From contig CAWKNC010000001.1 of the NCBI GenBank assembly GCA_963851045.1, positions 186,001 to 250,000 on the forward strand: DNA of 64,000 bases. Reading direction: 5' to 3'. Under the pieces are notes generated by a model, which had not been told where the DNA came from, did no database searches, and saw only the letters and a list, made by a program, of their open reading frames with translations. A program made the translations under genes and the position numbers. The stretch is from WHSW01 sp963851045. Its GTDB lineage: Bacteria > Actinomycetota > Thermoleophilia > Solirubrobacterales > 70-9. Of the stretch, positions 8,415-18,925 are shown piece by piece (the stretch's first letter is position 1; each line of letters opens with the position of its first letter).

Positions 8415-9083
8415 TCAGTCCTCGAGCACGAAGTCATAGACCGCATAGCCGATCAGGCAGAAGACAACATCGTAGAGAGCGAGCACTCCCACCCACTTGC
8501 CGAAGTCGTCGTATGAAGGGCCTCCCGCAGCGAGCAAATCCTGCGCAGCGCCCGAGGCGCCGATCATCACCGGGATCAGCAGGGGCAGGAGCAGCAGGGG
8601 CGCGATCAGGTCGCGAGCGCGCGAGTTGACCGCGATCGATGAAACGAGCGTGCCGACGACCGCGAGCCCGAGGTTGACCAGCGCGAGCACGGCGGCGAGA
8701 CCCGCGACCCCGCCGAGGCCGTCGAGGAAAAAGAGCGCGAACAACGGCACGGCGATCAGCTCGAGCGCGACCAGGTAGACGAACAGGACCGCGACCTTCG
8801 CCGCGAACAACGCGGTCGCGTCGACCGGAGCGAGGCGGATCAGGTCGAAGCCGCCCTGCTCGCGCTCGCCGACGAAGACGCGGTTGATCGCGAGGATCGC
8901 GGCAAAGAGCACCGTCGCGAGCAGAACGCCTGCGGCGAGTCCGCCCTCGAGGCTCTCGCGATCCAGCCCGAAGCGAAAGAGAACGAAGGTGGTCGCCGCG
9001 AACAGGGCCATCGCCGGGACCGACTCGAGCGTGCGCAGCTCGGTCCGCAGGTCCTTGGCCAGGATCGCCCGGAAGGCCCTCAC
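8415..9083 (-). CDS. ccmB: Heme exporter protein CcmB (ABC transporter permease)
   Basis: A 222-residue integral membrane protein with about six hydrophobic segments and the CcmB features KDLRTELRT at the N-terminus and VFVGEREQGGFDLIRLAP in the first cytoplasmic loop. It is the permease partner of CcmA in the complex that releases or exports heme for cytochrome c maturation. The ATG overlaps the ccmA stop by 4 bp, so subunit stoichiometry is probably set by translational coupling. Confidence 0.93.
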   Translation of the reverse strand: MRAFRAILAKDLRTELRTLESVPAMALFAATTFVLFRFGLDRESLEGGLAAGVLLATVLFAAILAINRVFVGEREQGGFDLIRLAPVDATALFAAKVAVLFVYLVALELIAVPLFALFFLDGLGGVAGLAAVLALVNLGLAVVGTLVSSIAVNSRARDLIAPLLLLPLLIPVMIGASGAAQDLLAAGGPSYDDFGKWVGVLALYDVVFCLIGYAVYDFVLED

Positions 9084-9763
9084 GCGCGTCCCTCCACGAT
9101 GGCGCGGGCGCTGTCGAGATCGAGGCCGGTGCCGGCGTGAGCGACCGTGCCGTCGGCGCGAAGGGCCAGCACCTGATCGGCCTCGGCGATCGCCGACTCG
9201 ATCTCGTGGCTGATCACGACGCGCGTGCGCCCCGGCGCCGGCCCGAGGAGCTCATCGACGATCGCGGCAGCGCCCAGGTCCAGGTGCGAGCGCGGCTCGT
9301 CGAGCAGCAGGACCGCCGGGTCGTGAATTAGCGCACGGCAGATCGCGGCGCGCTGGAGCATCCCCGCCGAGAGATTGCGGACGAGCTCCGTGGCGCGATG
9401 GCCCAGACCGGCATGGTCGAGCAACTCGGCGATTCGACTCTCCGGGGACTCGACCCCCTGCAGGCGGGCGTTGAACTCGAGGTTCTCGCGCACGCTGAGC
9501 TCGCGGTACAGCAGCGGCTCGTGGCCGAGATAGCCGATGCGCCCGCGGACCTTCCACGCCTCGCGCGGCAGGGGTGATCCGAACAGCTCGACGGCACCGG
9601 CTGTCGGGCGCAACAGCGTGGCGAGAATCCTCAGCAGCGTGCTCTTACCCGCGCCGTTCGGACCGATGACGCTGAGCGTCTCACCCGAGGCAAGCTCGAG
9701 CGAGACGTCACGCAGGACCGAGCGGTCGTTGTAGTCGCGGCCGAGGCCGCGCAGCGAGATCAC
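9080..9763 (-). CDS. ccmA: Heme ABC exporter ATP-binding protein CcmA
   Basis: An ABC ATPase of about 227 residues with Walker A GPNGAGKST, signature LSAGMLQRAAI, Walker B VLLLDEP and a D-loop SHLD. It energises release of holo-CcmE by CcmBC. The start is uncertain. The GTG at 9763 (VISLRGLGRDYND) begins where ABC homology begins. An in-frame ATG at 9826 would add 21 residues with poor codon bias and would run up to the divergent stress-protein gene. I prefer 9763 because it leaves room for a divergent promoter. This is the first gene of the ccm-hem block. Confidence 0.9.
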   Translation of the reverse strand: MISLRGLGRDYNDRSVLRDVSLELASGETLSVIGPNGAGKSTLLRILATLLRPTAGAVELFGSPLPREAWKVRGRIGYLGHEPLLYRELSVRENLEFNARLQGVESPESRIAELLDHAGLGHRATELVRNLSAGMLQRAAICRALIHDPAVLLLDEPRSHLDLGAAAIVDELLGPAPGRTRVVISHEIESAIAEADQVLALRADGTVAHAGTGLDLDSARAIVEGRA

Positions 9764-9827
9764 CCGCGCGAGAGGGCCGACGGCCAGTCCGCGAACCACA
9801 GTGCGATCGATTTCATAAGCGCGCATA

Positions 9828-10298
9828 CTGTCGAACATCGAAGCCTCCGCAGCTCCAGCCCGCACCACCGTCGCCACCTACGCCACCTATCGCGAGGCGG
9901 AGCGCGCGGTCGACTTCCTCTCCGATCAGGAGTTTCCGGTCGAGCGCGCTGCGATCGTCGGCACGGGACTGAAGACCGTCGAGCAGATCGCGGGCCGACT
10001 GACGACGGGCAGGGCTGCGGTCCTCGGCGCCAGCCAGGGCGCCACCGTGGGCCTGCTGTTCGGCCTGCTGTTCGGCCTCTTCTTCGAGGGCCCGGCGTTC
10101 CTCGGCGTCGTCGCCTACGGCCTTGTCGCGGGGATCATCTTTGGGGCTGCGTTTGGCGCCCTCGGCCAGGCGATGCAGCGTGGACGCCGGGATTTCGCCT
10201 CGGTCACCGGCATGCAGGCCGAGCAGTACGAGCTCCAGGTCGACCACGAGGTCTCGGCGAAAGCCAAGCAGCTCCTCCTGGAACTGCCCGACTCCTAG
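9828..10298 (+). CDS. General stress protein 17M-like (YsnF/YflT-type) small membrane-associated protein
   Basis: About 156 residues. The N-terminal domain (TTVATYATYREAERAVDFL) resembles the N-terminal domain of Bacillus general stress protein 17M. A glycine-rich hydrophobic hairpin follows (GLLFGLLFGLFFEGPAFLGV, then AYGLVAGIIFGAAFGALG), and the C-terminus ends in LLLELPDS. The domain start lies upstream of the first in-frame ATG (10047), so the true start must be near 9828-9837. There the only options are a CTG (9828) or an ATC (9837); no ATG, GTG or TTG is in frame before the upstream stop at 9816. The function of this family is unknown beyond a stress association. Confidence 0.6.
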   Translation: MSNIEASAAPARTTVATYATYREAERAVDFLSDQEFPVERAAIVGTGLKTVEQIAGRLTTGRAAVLGASQGATVGLLFGLLFGLFFEGPAFLGVVAYGLVAGIIFGAAFGALGQAMQRGRRDFASVTGMQAEQYELQVDHEVSAKAKQLLLELPDS

Positions 10299-10307
10299 GG
10301 CCTCGCG

Positions 10308-11765
10308 ATCGAGCACCATCGCGTCGCGATCATCGGCGCCGGGTTCTCCGGGATCGGAATGGCCGCCCGCCTTCTGAAGGAGGGCATCGACGACTTCGTC
10401 GTGATCGAGCGCGCCGACGAGGTCGGCGGCACCTGGCGCGACAACACCTATCCCGGCTGTCAGTGCGACATCCCCTCGGTCCTCTACTCGTACTCGTTCA
10501 TGCCGAACCCGAACTGGACGCGGGCCTACCCGCTCCAGGCCGAGATCCGCGACTACCTCAACCGCTGCGCGCACGAGCTCGGCGTGATGGACCACATCCG
10601 GTTTGGTTGCGAGGGACTCGGCGCTCACTGGGACGACGAAGCGCGTGTCTGGCGCCTGCAGACCTCGGAGGGAGAGCGCACGGCCGACGTCCTGGTTGGC
10701 GGGATGGGCGGGCTCACCGAGCCGGCCTATCCCGAGATCGCGGGCCTCGACTCATTCGAGGGGACGATGTTTCACTCGGCGCGCTGGGACCATGACCACG
10801 AGCTCACGGGCGAGCGTGTCGCGGTGATCGGCACGGGTGCGTCGGCGATTCAGTTCGTCCCCGAGATTCAGCCGCAAGCTGGCAGGCTGACCCTCTTTCA
10901 GCGCACCCCCGCCTGGGTGATGCCCGACCCGGATCGCGAGCTCGGCGAGCGCGAGCGGAGCCTCTACAGCAGGTTTCCGGCGACCCAACGCGCGATGCGT
11001 GCGCTCACCTATCTCTCGCTGGAGGCCACGGTGCTCGGGACGATCGTCGATCGCCGCCTGATCAAGTGGGGCGAGCGGATCGGCCGACGCCATATCGCCA
11101 ACCAGGTCGCAGATCCCGAACTGCGCGCGAAGCTGACGCCGCAGTACACGCTCGGCTGCAAGCGGATCACGCTCTCGAACACGTATTACCGCGCGCTAAC
11201 CGAGCCGAACGCCGAGGTCGTCACCGACGCGATCACGGAGGTTCGCCCCAACTCGATCGTCACCGCCGACGGCAGCGAGCACGAGGTCGACACGATCATC
11301 TTCGGCACCGGCTTCAAGGTGTTCGACAACCCCAGCATGGCGATGATTCGAGGGCGCGGAGGCGTCAGCCTGCTGGAACAGTGGAAGGGCAGCCCGCGCG
11401 CTTACCTCGGCACCGCCGTTCCCGGCTTTCCCAATCTCTTCTTCATCGTCGGGCCCAACAGCGCCGGCGGGTTCAACTCGATCGTCTTCACGAGCGAGGC
11501 CCACATCAACTACGTCGCAAGTTGCCTGCGCGAGATGGATCGCCAGGGCGCTGGCACCGTCGAGGTCAAGCCGGAGGTCTACGAGGCCTTCAACCGCGAC
11601 ACGGAACAACGCCTCGCCGCCAGCGTCTGGAACCAGGGCGGCTGCGCCAGCTGGTATCTGGACGAAAACGGCCGCAACGGGATCTGGTGGCCGACGTTCA
11701 TGGCGCGTCTGTGGCAGCGCACCCGGCGATTCGACGCCGCCAACTACCTGGCGACACCGGCCTGA
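10308..11765 (+). CDS. Flavin-containing monooxygenase of the Baeyer-Villiger type
   Basis: About 485 residues. It has an N-terminal FAD-binding motif (IIGAGFSGIG), the segment VGGTWRDNTYPGC, an NADP motif (IGTGASAIQ) and the Baeyer-Villiger fingerprint FxGxxxHxxxW[P/D] in FEGTMFHSARWD. Such enzymes insert one oxygen from O2 next to a ketone using NADPH; the substrate cannot be read from sequence. The aldehyde dehydrogenase encoded convergently could act on downstream aldehydes. The reading frame directly follows the stress-protein TAG (10296-10298) and has no ATG, GTG or TTG before the GxGxxG motif. I place the start at the ATC at 10308 with low certainty. Confidence 0.85.
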   Translation: MEHHRVAIIGAGFSGIGMAARLLKEGIDDFVVIERADEVGGTWRDNTYPGCQCDIPSVLYSYSFMPNPNWTRAYPLQAEIRDYLNRCAHELGVMDHIRFGCEGLGAHWDDEARVWRLQTSEGERTADVLVGGMGGLTEPAYPEIAGLDSFEGTMFHSARWDHDHELTGERVAVIGTGASAIQFVPEIQPQAGRLTLFQRTPAWVMPDPDRELGERERSLYSRFPATQRAMRALTYLSLEATVLGTIVDRRLIKWGERIGRRHIANQVADPELRAKLTPQYTLGCKRITLSNTYYRALTEPNAEVVTDAITEVRPNSIVTADGSEHEVDTIIFGTGFKVFDNPSMAMIRGRGGVSLLEQWKGSPRAYLGTAVPGFPNLFFIVGPNSAGGFNSIVFTSEAHINYVASCLREMDRQGAGTVEVKPEVYEAFNRDTEQRLAASVWNQGGCASWYLDENGRNGIWWPTFMARLWQRTRRFDAANYLATPA

Positions 11766-11771
11766 GGACGC

Positions 11772-13337
11772 TCAGCGGCCCTTGCGCAGTGTCTTCGCGC
11801 CGACCCTGGCGAGGGGGCCGATGCCCTCCCGCAGTCCCTGCAGGCGGGTCGCCCCACGGCCGTAGAGAATCCGCGCCGACGAGCGCAGAGCAGTCCCGAG
11901 ATCGTCGTCATAGGGCTGCCACCAGAAGTCGCGGGTGAGGCCCGGCTCGTAGGCGACGTGCTTGATGTTCGAGCACTCATAGAGGCCGAACTTCGAGTGC
12001 GAGCGGCCGAGGCCTGAGTCCTTGACGCCGCCCCACGAGCACTGCATCGCGCCGTGGGAGTAGGAGTGGTCGTTGATCCAGACCATGCCCGACTCGATCC
12101 GCCGAGCGATCCGCTCGCCCTTCGCGCGGTCGGTCGTCCAAACCGACGCCCCTAGGCCGAAGTTCGAGTCGTTGGCGCGCTCCACCGCCTCCGCCTCGTC
12201 TCGCACCACGACGACGGGCGCAACCGGACCGAAGATCTCCTCCTTCATGATCCGCATGTCGTCCTCGACGCCGGCAAGCACGGTCGGGGCGATGAAGCGA
12301 CCCGGGTAGCCACCGACCTCCCGCGGGCCGCCGGTGAGCCGTTCGGCTCCAGACGCGAGCGCGTCGTCGACCAGCTCGGTTACGAGATCCGCCTGCTGGG
12401 CCGAAACCATCGGTCCAACCTCGGTCACCCAATCGAGGGGATCGCCCACGGTCAGTCGCTCGGTCTCGCGCTGAACGCCAGCGAGAAACTCGTCCGCCAC
12501 CGACTCGACCACGTAGGTGCGCTCGATGCCCGAGCAGGTCTGGCCCGCGTTCGCGAACGCGCCCCACACGCAACCCGAGACCGCATTTGCGAGGTCGGCG
12601 TCGGCGCAGACGATCTGCGGGTCCTTGCCGCCGAGCTCGAGCACGCTGCCCTTGAGCCTGTGGGCGCAGATCTCGCCGACCTTGCGGCCGACCTCCACCG
12701 AGCCCGTGAAGAAGATCTTCGCCGTGGACGCCTCACAGAGCGCCTGGCCGATCTGCCCGCCGCCGTGGACGGTGCGCACAAGTCCCTCGGGGAAGCCGGC
12801 GTCGTCGAAAACCTTCTGAATCCGCTCGCCAAGCAGCGGCGTCAGGCTCGCCGGCTTGAGGACGACACCGTTGCCGGCCATCAGCGCCATGGCGACCTCG
12901 CCGAAGGGGATCGACCACGGGTAGTTCCACGGCGCGATCACGCCGACCACGCCGAGCGGCTCGTAGGAGAAGAAGCTCTTCTTGGTCTTCAGAAAGACCT
13001 GCGGGTAGCGGATCTTTTCGTCGGCAAGGATCTTGGGCGCGGACTTGGCGAGCCAGTGCAGCGCGTCGATCGTCGGGATCAGCTCCATCACGTAGCTCTC
13101 GACGATCGGCTTGCCCTGCTCGCGCGTGAGCAGGTCAGCGACCTTCTCCATGTCCTCCACGAGCACGTCCGCGGCTCGGCGCATGTAGCGGGCGCGATCT
13201 GAGAGCGAGAGCTGTGCCCAAAACGGCTGCACCTCGGCCACGTCGTCGACGATCGCCTGGACCTCATCGGGCTCGATCGTCGTCACCTTGCCGACGAGCT
13301 CACCCGTAGCGGGGTTGAAGGACTCGAGCTGACCCAT
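11772..13337 (-). CDS. Aldehyde dehydrogenase family protein
   Basis: A 521-residue NAD(P)-dependent aldehyde dehydrogenase. Visible motifs are the substrate/cofactor segment APWNYPW, the catalytic glutamate region LELGGKDP, and the catalytic cysteine in NAGQTCSGIERT. It has a C-terminal extension of about 60 residues (WWQPYDDDLG onward) beyond the usual core. The ATG at 13337 is chosen because upstream codons lie inside rarA and show no homology. The substrate is unknown. It lies tail-to-tail with the Baeyer-Villiger-type monooxygenase gene with only 6 bp between them, so a joint role in oxidising ketone or aldehyde substrates is possible but inferred. Confidence 0.92.
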   Translation of the reverse strand: MGQLESFNPATGELVGKVTTIEPDEVQAIVDDVAEVQPFWAQLSLSDRARYMRRAADVLVEDMEKVADLLTREQGKPIVESYVMELIPTIDALHWLAKSAPKILADEKIRYPQVFLKTKKSFFSYEPLGVVGVIAPWNYPWSIPFGEVAMALMAGNGVVLKPASLTPLLGERIQKVFDDAGFPEGLVRTVHGGGQIGQALCEASTAKIFFTGSVEVGRKVGEICAHRLKGSVLELGGKDPQIVCADADLANAVSGCVWGAFANAGQTCSGIERTYVVESVADEFLAGVQRETERLTVGDPLDWVTEVGPMVSAQQADLVTELVDDALASGAERLTGGPREVGGYPGRFIAPTVLAGVEDDMRIMKEEIFGPVAPVVVVRDEAEAVERANDSNFGLGASVWTTDRAKGERIARRIESGMVWINDHSYSHGAMQCSWGGVKDSGLGRSHSKFGLYECSNIKHVAYEPGLTRDFWWQPYDDDLGTALRSSARILYGRGATRLQGLREGIGPLARVGAKTLRKGR

Positions 13338-13347
13338 GCAGCCGAGT

Positions 13348-14691
13348 CTATGAGCGCTTGCGCCGCGCCCGCTCCAGCCGCTCCGCCAACTCGGCCTCGA
13401 AGCCGCGGTCGGTTGGCTCGTAAAAGCGCTCGCCCTGGACCTCTGGCGGGAGCAGCGGCTGGTCGGAGATGCCCTCGGGCTCTGAGTGCGCGTACTTGTA
13501 GCCCTGGCCACGCCCAAGCGCCTTCGCGCCGGGGTAATGAGCATCGCGCAGGTAGTCGGGCGGCAGCTTCGCGCCACGGTCGCGCACGTAGGCGCTTGCC
13601 GCGCCGATGGCGGTGACCGCCGCATTGGACTTCGGCGCCAGGGCCAGGTACGCGGCAGCCTGCGAGAGGTTGATCGCACACTCGGGCAGACCAACACGGT
13701 CGACGGCCTGGGCAGCAGCGGTCGCCACCAGCAGCGCCTGCGGATCTGCGTTGCCGATGTCCTCCGAGGCGAGGATCACCATCCTGCGGGCGATGAAACG
13801 CGGGTCCTCGCCGCCCTCGAGCATCGCCGCCAGGTAGTAGATGGCCGCATCCGGATCGGAGCCGCGCATCGACTTGATCAGGGCCGAGGCGTAGTCGTAG
13901 TGCTTGTCGCCGCCCTTGTCGAAGCTCACCGCTCGCCGCTGCAGGGCGTCCTCCGCGGTCGCAAGGTCGATCTCCTGGGCTTTGGACGCGCGCACCGTTT
14001 CAACTGCACGCTCGAGCGCACCGAGCGCGGTCCGTGCATCCCCGCCGGATCGCTCGGCCAGAAGCGCGAGGGCGTCGTCGGCGATCGAGGGGGCGTCGGC
14101 GATCCCGCGTTCGGGGTTGGCGAGCGCGCGACGCAGGAGCTCGGCCACCTGGTCGGGTTCGAGCCCGCGCAGCTCATAGATCTGGCTGCGCGACAGCAGC
14201 GCGGAATTGACCTCGAAGTAGGGGTTCTCGGTCGTCGCGCCGATGAGCGTCACCAGACCCTCCTCCACCGCGGGGAGCAGCGCGTCCTGCTGGGCCTTGT
14301 TGAAGCGATGGATCTCGTCGAGAAAGAAGATCGTCGGCTGGCCGTTGGCGCGCCGGCGTTCGGTCGCACGCTCAATCACCTTGCGGACCTCGGCGCGGCC
14401 GGCGTTGACCGCGGACTCCTCCTCGAAGGCACCCCGGGCAGCGCGAGCAACGATCCGCGCCAGCGTTGTCTTGCCCGTCCCGGGAGGCCCGTAGAACACC
14501 ATCGAATGCGGCTCGCCGGTCTCGATCGCTGTCCGCAGGGTCGAGCCGTCTTTGAGCAGATGTTCCTGGCCGATCAGCTCGTCCAGGCTGCGGGGGCGCA
14601 TTCGCACCGCGAGCGGCGCATCAGCAGCGGGCACCGGCGTGCGCGTGGCCTCGGCGGGTTCCTCGCCCGCCTCGAAGAGCCGATCGCTCAT
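13348..14691 (-). CDS. rarA: Replication-associated recombination protein A (RarA/MgsA, WRNIP1 family AAA+ ATPase)
   Basis: A 447-residue clamp-loader-like ATPase acting at stalled replication forks. Walker A is GPPGTGKT (residues 68-75), Walker B is FFLDEIHRF, sensor 1 is IGATTENP, and the C-terminal RarA tetramerisation region contains HYPGAKALGRGQGYKYAH. The ATG at 14691 begins MSDRLFEAG, typical of the family. It is divergent from the M20 peptidase gene with a 50-bp gap and 10 bp upstream of the aldehyde dehydrogenase gene, with which it could share a transcript. Confidence 0.95.
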   Translation of the reverse strand: MSDRLFEAGEEPAEATRTPVPAADAPLAVRMRPRSLDELIGQEHLLKDGSTLRTAIETGEPHSMVFYGPPGTGKTTLARIVARAARGAFEEESAVNAGRAEVRKVIERATERRRANGQPTIFFLDEIHRFNKAQQDALLPAVEEGLVTLIGATTENPYFEVNSALLSRSQIYELRGLEPDQVAELLRRALANPERGIADAPSIADDALALLAERSGGDARTALGALERAVETVRASKAQEIDLATAEDALQRRAVSFDKGGDKHYDYASALIKSMRGSDPDAAIYYLAAMLEGGEDPRFIARRMVILASEDIGNADPQALLVATAAAQAVDRVGLPECAINLSQAAAYLALAPKSNAAVTAIGAASAYVRDRGAKLPPDYLRDAHYPGAKALGRGQGYKYAHSEPEGISDQPLLPPEVQGERFYEPTDRGFEAELAERLERARRKRS

Positions 14692-14741
14692 CTGCCTCGC
14701 ACCTTCACGACCGGGCGAGTATGCAGCAGTAACCTGAGCGC

Positions 14742-16091
14742 ATGGGTGAGGGAACGGCGCTTGCCGAAACCGACCTCGGCGTGGGCGCGGTCGATCTGCT
14801 CTGCGAGCTGATCGCGCTCGACACCGTCAACCCGCCCGGCAACGAGGACCGCGCGCAGGACCTGCTGGCCGAGCGCCTCAGCGATGCGGGCTTCGAGGTG
14901 CAGCTCCTAGCCGCCGAGCCCGGCCGCCCGAATCTGGTGGCCGACCTCCCGGGCGAGAGCGACGGCCCAACCCTGACGCTTCTGGGTCACGTCGATACGG
15001 TCCCCGCACAAGCCTCGGAGTGGAGCTTCAGCCCGTGGGCCGGAGACGTCGTCGACGGAGAGGTCCGCGGTCGCGGCGCCCAGGACATGAAGGGTCAGGT
15101 GGCGGCCGAGGTCGCAGCGGCGATCTCGCTCGCCGCGTCCGGTTGGCGTCCGCGGCGTGGTGCCCTGAAACTTGTGCTGACCGCCGATGAGGAGATGGGT
15201 GCGGCCGTCGGCGCGCAATGGTTATGCGCAGAACAGCCGGAGGCGGTCCGAAGCGACTACGTCGTCAACGAGGGCGGAGGTGCCGCCTTCGAGCTCGGCG
15301 AGCGGCGCTTCTACACGCTCTGCGTCGGCGAGAAGGGTGTCAACCGGTTTCACCTTCGCGCCCGAGGACGCGCCGGCCACGCTTCGGTCCCCGCACTAGG
15401 CGACAACGCCCTGCTGAAGCTCGCGCCTGCGCTGACGCGGTTTCGCGAGCAGGCCCCGATCGAGCCGACGCCCGCCGGGATCGCGTTCCTGAGCGCGCTG
15501 CTCAGTGAGAACCTCGAGGGTGCGGGGGCGCCCCAGCTCGAGTCCGCACTCGAGCGGCTGCGATCGCTTTCGCCGGCGCTGGCCAGCTACGTCGCCGAGC
15601 CAATGCTTCGGGTCACGTTCGTGCCGACCCGCGCGTCGGCCTCCAACAAGGACAACGTGATCCCGTCGCAGGCCGAGGTCTTGGTCGACTGCCGGGTCCC
15701 GCCCGGTGGGGGCACGGAGGAGGCCGAGGACCGGCTCACCGAGCTGCTCGGCCCGCTTCGCGCGGAGCTCGAGGTCGAGTTCGCTGAGTCCGTGGTCGGC
15801 AACAGCTCGCCGCCCGACGCGCCGTTTGCCCAGACGATCGCGGCGACGCTCGCGGAGATCGATCCCGATGCATCGCTCGTGCCGATTGTGATGGCCGGCT
15901 TCAGCGACAGCCACTGGTTTCGCAAGGCGTTCGACGCCGCCACGGTCTACGGCTTCTGCCCGCAGCGCAAGCTCGGGCTGTTTGACGCCGCGCCGCTGAT
16001 CCACAGCGCCGATGAGCGCGCAGCCGTCGACGACATCGCGATGGCCGCGACCTTCTATGCCGACCTCTGCCGAAAGGTGCTCGATGAGTGA
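14742..16091 (+). CDS. M20 family metallopeptidase (DapE/ArgE-like deacylase)
   Basis: A 449-residue di-zinc hydrolase of the M20/M28 clan. The metal-site motifs are visible: LLGHVDTVP (first His-x-Asp), GRGAQDMKG (bridging Asp) and TADEEMG (catalytic Glu-Glu). RGRAGHASVP marks the dimerisation-domain histidine. The family hydrolyses N-acyl amino acids or peptides such as succinyl-diaminopimelate, and the exact substrate is not determinable. The stop overlaps the next ORF by 8 bp, suggesting co-translation with the DUF1385 gene. Confidence 0.9.
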   Translation: MGEGTALAETDLGVGAVDLLCELIALDTVNPPGNEDRAQDLLAERLSDAGFEVQLLAAEPGRPNLVADLPGESDGPTLTLLGHVDTVPAQASEWSFSPWAGDVVDGEVRGRGAQDMKGQVAAEVAAAISLAASGWRPRRGALKLVLTADEEMGAAVGAQWLCAEQPEAVRSDYVVNEGGGAAFELGERRFYTLCVGEKGVNRFHLRARGRAGHASVPALGDNALLKLAPALTRFREQAPIEPTPAGIAFLSALLSENLEGAGAPQLESALERLRSLSPALASYVAEPMLRVTFVPTRASASNKDNVIPSQAEVLVDCRVPPGGGTEEAEDRLTELLGPLRAELEVEFAESVVGNSSPPDAPFAQTIAATLAEIDPDASLVPIVMAGFSDSHWFRKAFDAATVYGFCPQRKLGLFDAAPLIHSADERAAVDDIAMAATFYADLCRKVLDE

Positions 16092-16926
16092 AACGACCTC
16101 GACCAACGGGACAGGTGCCGAGCCCGAGTCCGAGCCGCTGCGGCTCGGCGGAATGGCCCTGCGCAACGGACTGCTGATCCACGGCCCGAGGACCTGGGCC
16201 GTCGCCGCGCGCAACCGCGACGGCGATATCGAGGTCGCGTCCGGGCCAAAGCCGAGCCTGGCGCGCGGCAAGCTCGCAACGACGCCGATGCTGCGTGGCC
16301 CCCTTCGCCTCGCCGAGGCGATGGCGGTCCTGCCGCTGGCGCGAACCCGCCTGCGCTCGGCGCGCCTGCCCTTCGAGGACCGTGGGGTGATAGTCGCGTC
16401 GCTTGCGAGCCTCGCAATTACGGGTCTGCTGCGGCGCATGCGGCCCGCGGGTGTCGGGCGCGAGCTCGCCGTCTCAATCATCGGAACGGTCCCGGCGCTC
16501 AGCGCCCTGCGTGATCCGGCCCTGGCGTCCTACCACGCCGTCGAGCACAAGGCGATCAGCGGCTACGAACAGGGGCGCGCGCCGGAGGAGGTGCCGAAGG
16601 AGCACGAGCGCTGCGGATCGAATCTGATCGGGCCGATGATGCTGTTCTCGATTACCGGACAGGTGCTGACTGAAAGGTTTGCGCCGGACGCGGGTCCGCT
16701 TACGCGCGGCCTCGCCGCGGTTGCCGGGATCGGCGCCGCCGTTGAGCTCTTCGCCTACGCGGAGCGCAACCCCGATTCAGCGCTTGGTCATGCGGTTCAC
16801 GGGCCCGGCTACGAGATCCAGCGTCTCGTCTCCACTCGTGAGCCCACGCCCGAGCAGCTCGAGGTGGGGATCGCCGCCCTGGAAGAGGTTCTACGGGCGG
16901 AGGATGAGGCTGCCGATAGGGCTTGA
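16084..16926 (+). CDS. DUF1385 family membrane protein
   Basis: 280 residues. After a soluble N-terminus (LRLGGMALRNGLLIHGP, typical of DUF1385 openings) come a likely membrane segment around GVIVASLASLAITGLL, a second near SIIGTVPALSAL, the conserved HAVEHKAISGYE histidine-rich motif, and a hydrophobic stretch GLAAVAGIGAAVELF. The His-x3-His pattern suggests metal binding, but no activity of this family is established. The ATG at 16084 sits in an 8-bp overlap with the upstream M20 gene, and the downstream FtsH-like gene starts 1 bp after its stop, so all three are probably one operon. Confidence 0.85.
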   Translation: MSETTSTNGTGAEPESEPLRLGGMALRNGLLIHGPRTWAVAARNRDGDIEVASGPKPSLARGKLATTPMLRGPLRLAEAMAVLPLARTRLRSARLPFEDRGVIVASLASLAITGLLRRMRPAGVGRELAVSIIGTVPALSALRDPALASYHAVEHKAISGYEQGRAPEEVPKEHERCGSNLIGPMMLFSITGQVLTERFAPDAGPLTRGLAAVAGIGAAVELFAYAERNPDSALGHAVHGPGYEIQRLVSTREPTPEQLEVGIAALEEVLRAEDEAADRA

Positions 16927-16927
16927 A

Positions 16928-18484
<1,557 letters not shown>

Positions 18485-18507
18485 GCGCCCCGTAGACTCC
18501 GCGCCCG

Positions 18508-18918
18508 ATGTTCGGGTTGATCGATCATGTTGGCATCGCCGTCGAGGACCTCGACGCTGCCCTCGCTCTGTACGAGGGAGCATTCGCGATGCCGCTCGCG
18601 CACCGCGAAACGGTCACGGAGCAGGGCGTCGAAGCGGTGCTTTTGGACGTCGGCAGCTGCCATGTGGAGCTCCTGGCCCCGCTCGGTCCCGACACGCCCG
18701 TGGGCAAGTTCCTCGCGCGCTCCGGCCCCGGCCTGCATCACGTGGCCTACCGCGTGGACGACATCGACGCGACGCTCGCCGAACTCGAGCGCCAGGGCGT
18801 GCGGATGATCGACACCGAGCCGCGTACGGGAATTCGAAACAGCCGCGTCGCCTTCTGTCATCCGAAGGCCACCGGCTCCGTTCTGACCGAGATCGTCGAA
18901 CCAGCGGAAGGACACTGA
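18508..18918 (+). CDS. VOC-family protein, probably methylmalonyl-CoA epimerase
   Basis: 136 residues with the paired beta-alpha-beta-beta-beta units of the vicinal oxygen chelate fold. Candidate metal ligands are His7 (IDHVGIAV), a His/Glu in the CHVELLAP segment, His in GPGLHHVAYRVDD and a C-terminal Glu (TEIVEPAEGH). This pattern and length fit methylmalonyl-CoA epimerase, which interconverts (R)- and (S)-methylmalonyl-CoA in propionate and odd-chain fatty acid metabolism. Mutase genes are not in the window, so the substrate is inferred. A glyoxalase-like alternative cannot be excluded. Confidence 0.8.
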   Translation: MFGLIDHVGIAVEDLDAALALYEGAFAMPLAHRETVTEQGVEAVLLDVGSCHVELLAPLGPDTPVGKFLARSGPGLHHVAYRVDDIDATLAELERQGVRMIDTEPRTGIRNSRVAFCHPKATGSVLTEIVEPAEGH

Positions 18919-18925
18919 CCACGAC

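Noticed and set aside
11757..11780. CTGAG/CTCAG hairpin between the convergent monooxygenase and aldehyde dehydrogenase genes
   Set aside because: Only a 5-bp stem and no T-tract, so not enough to call a terminator.
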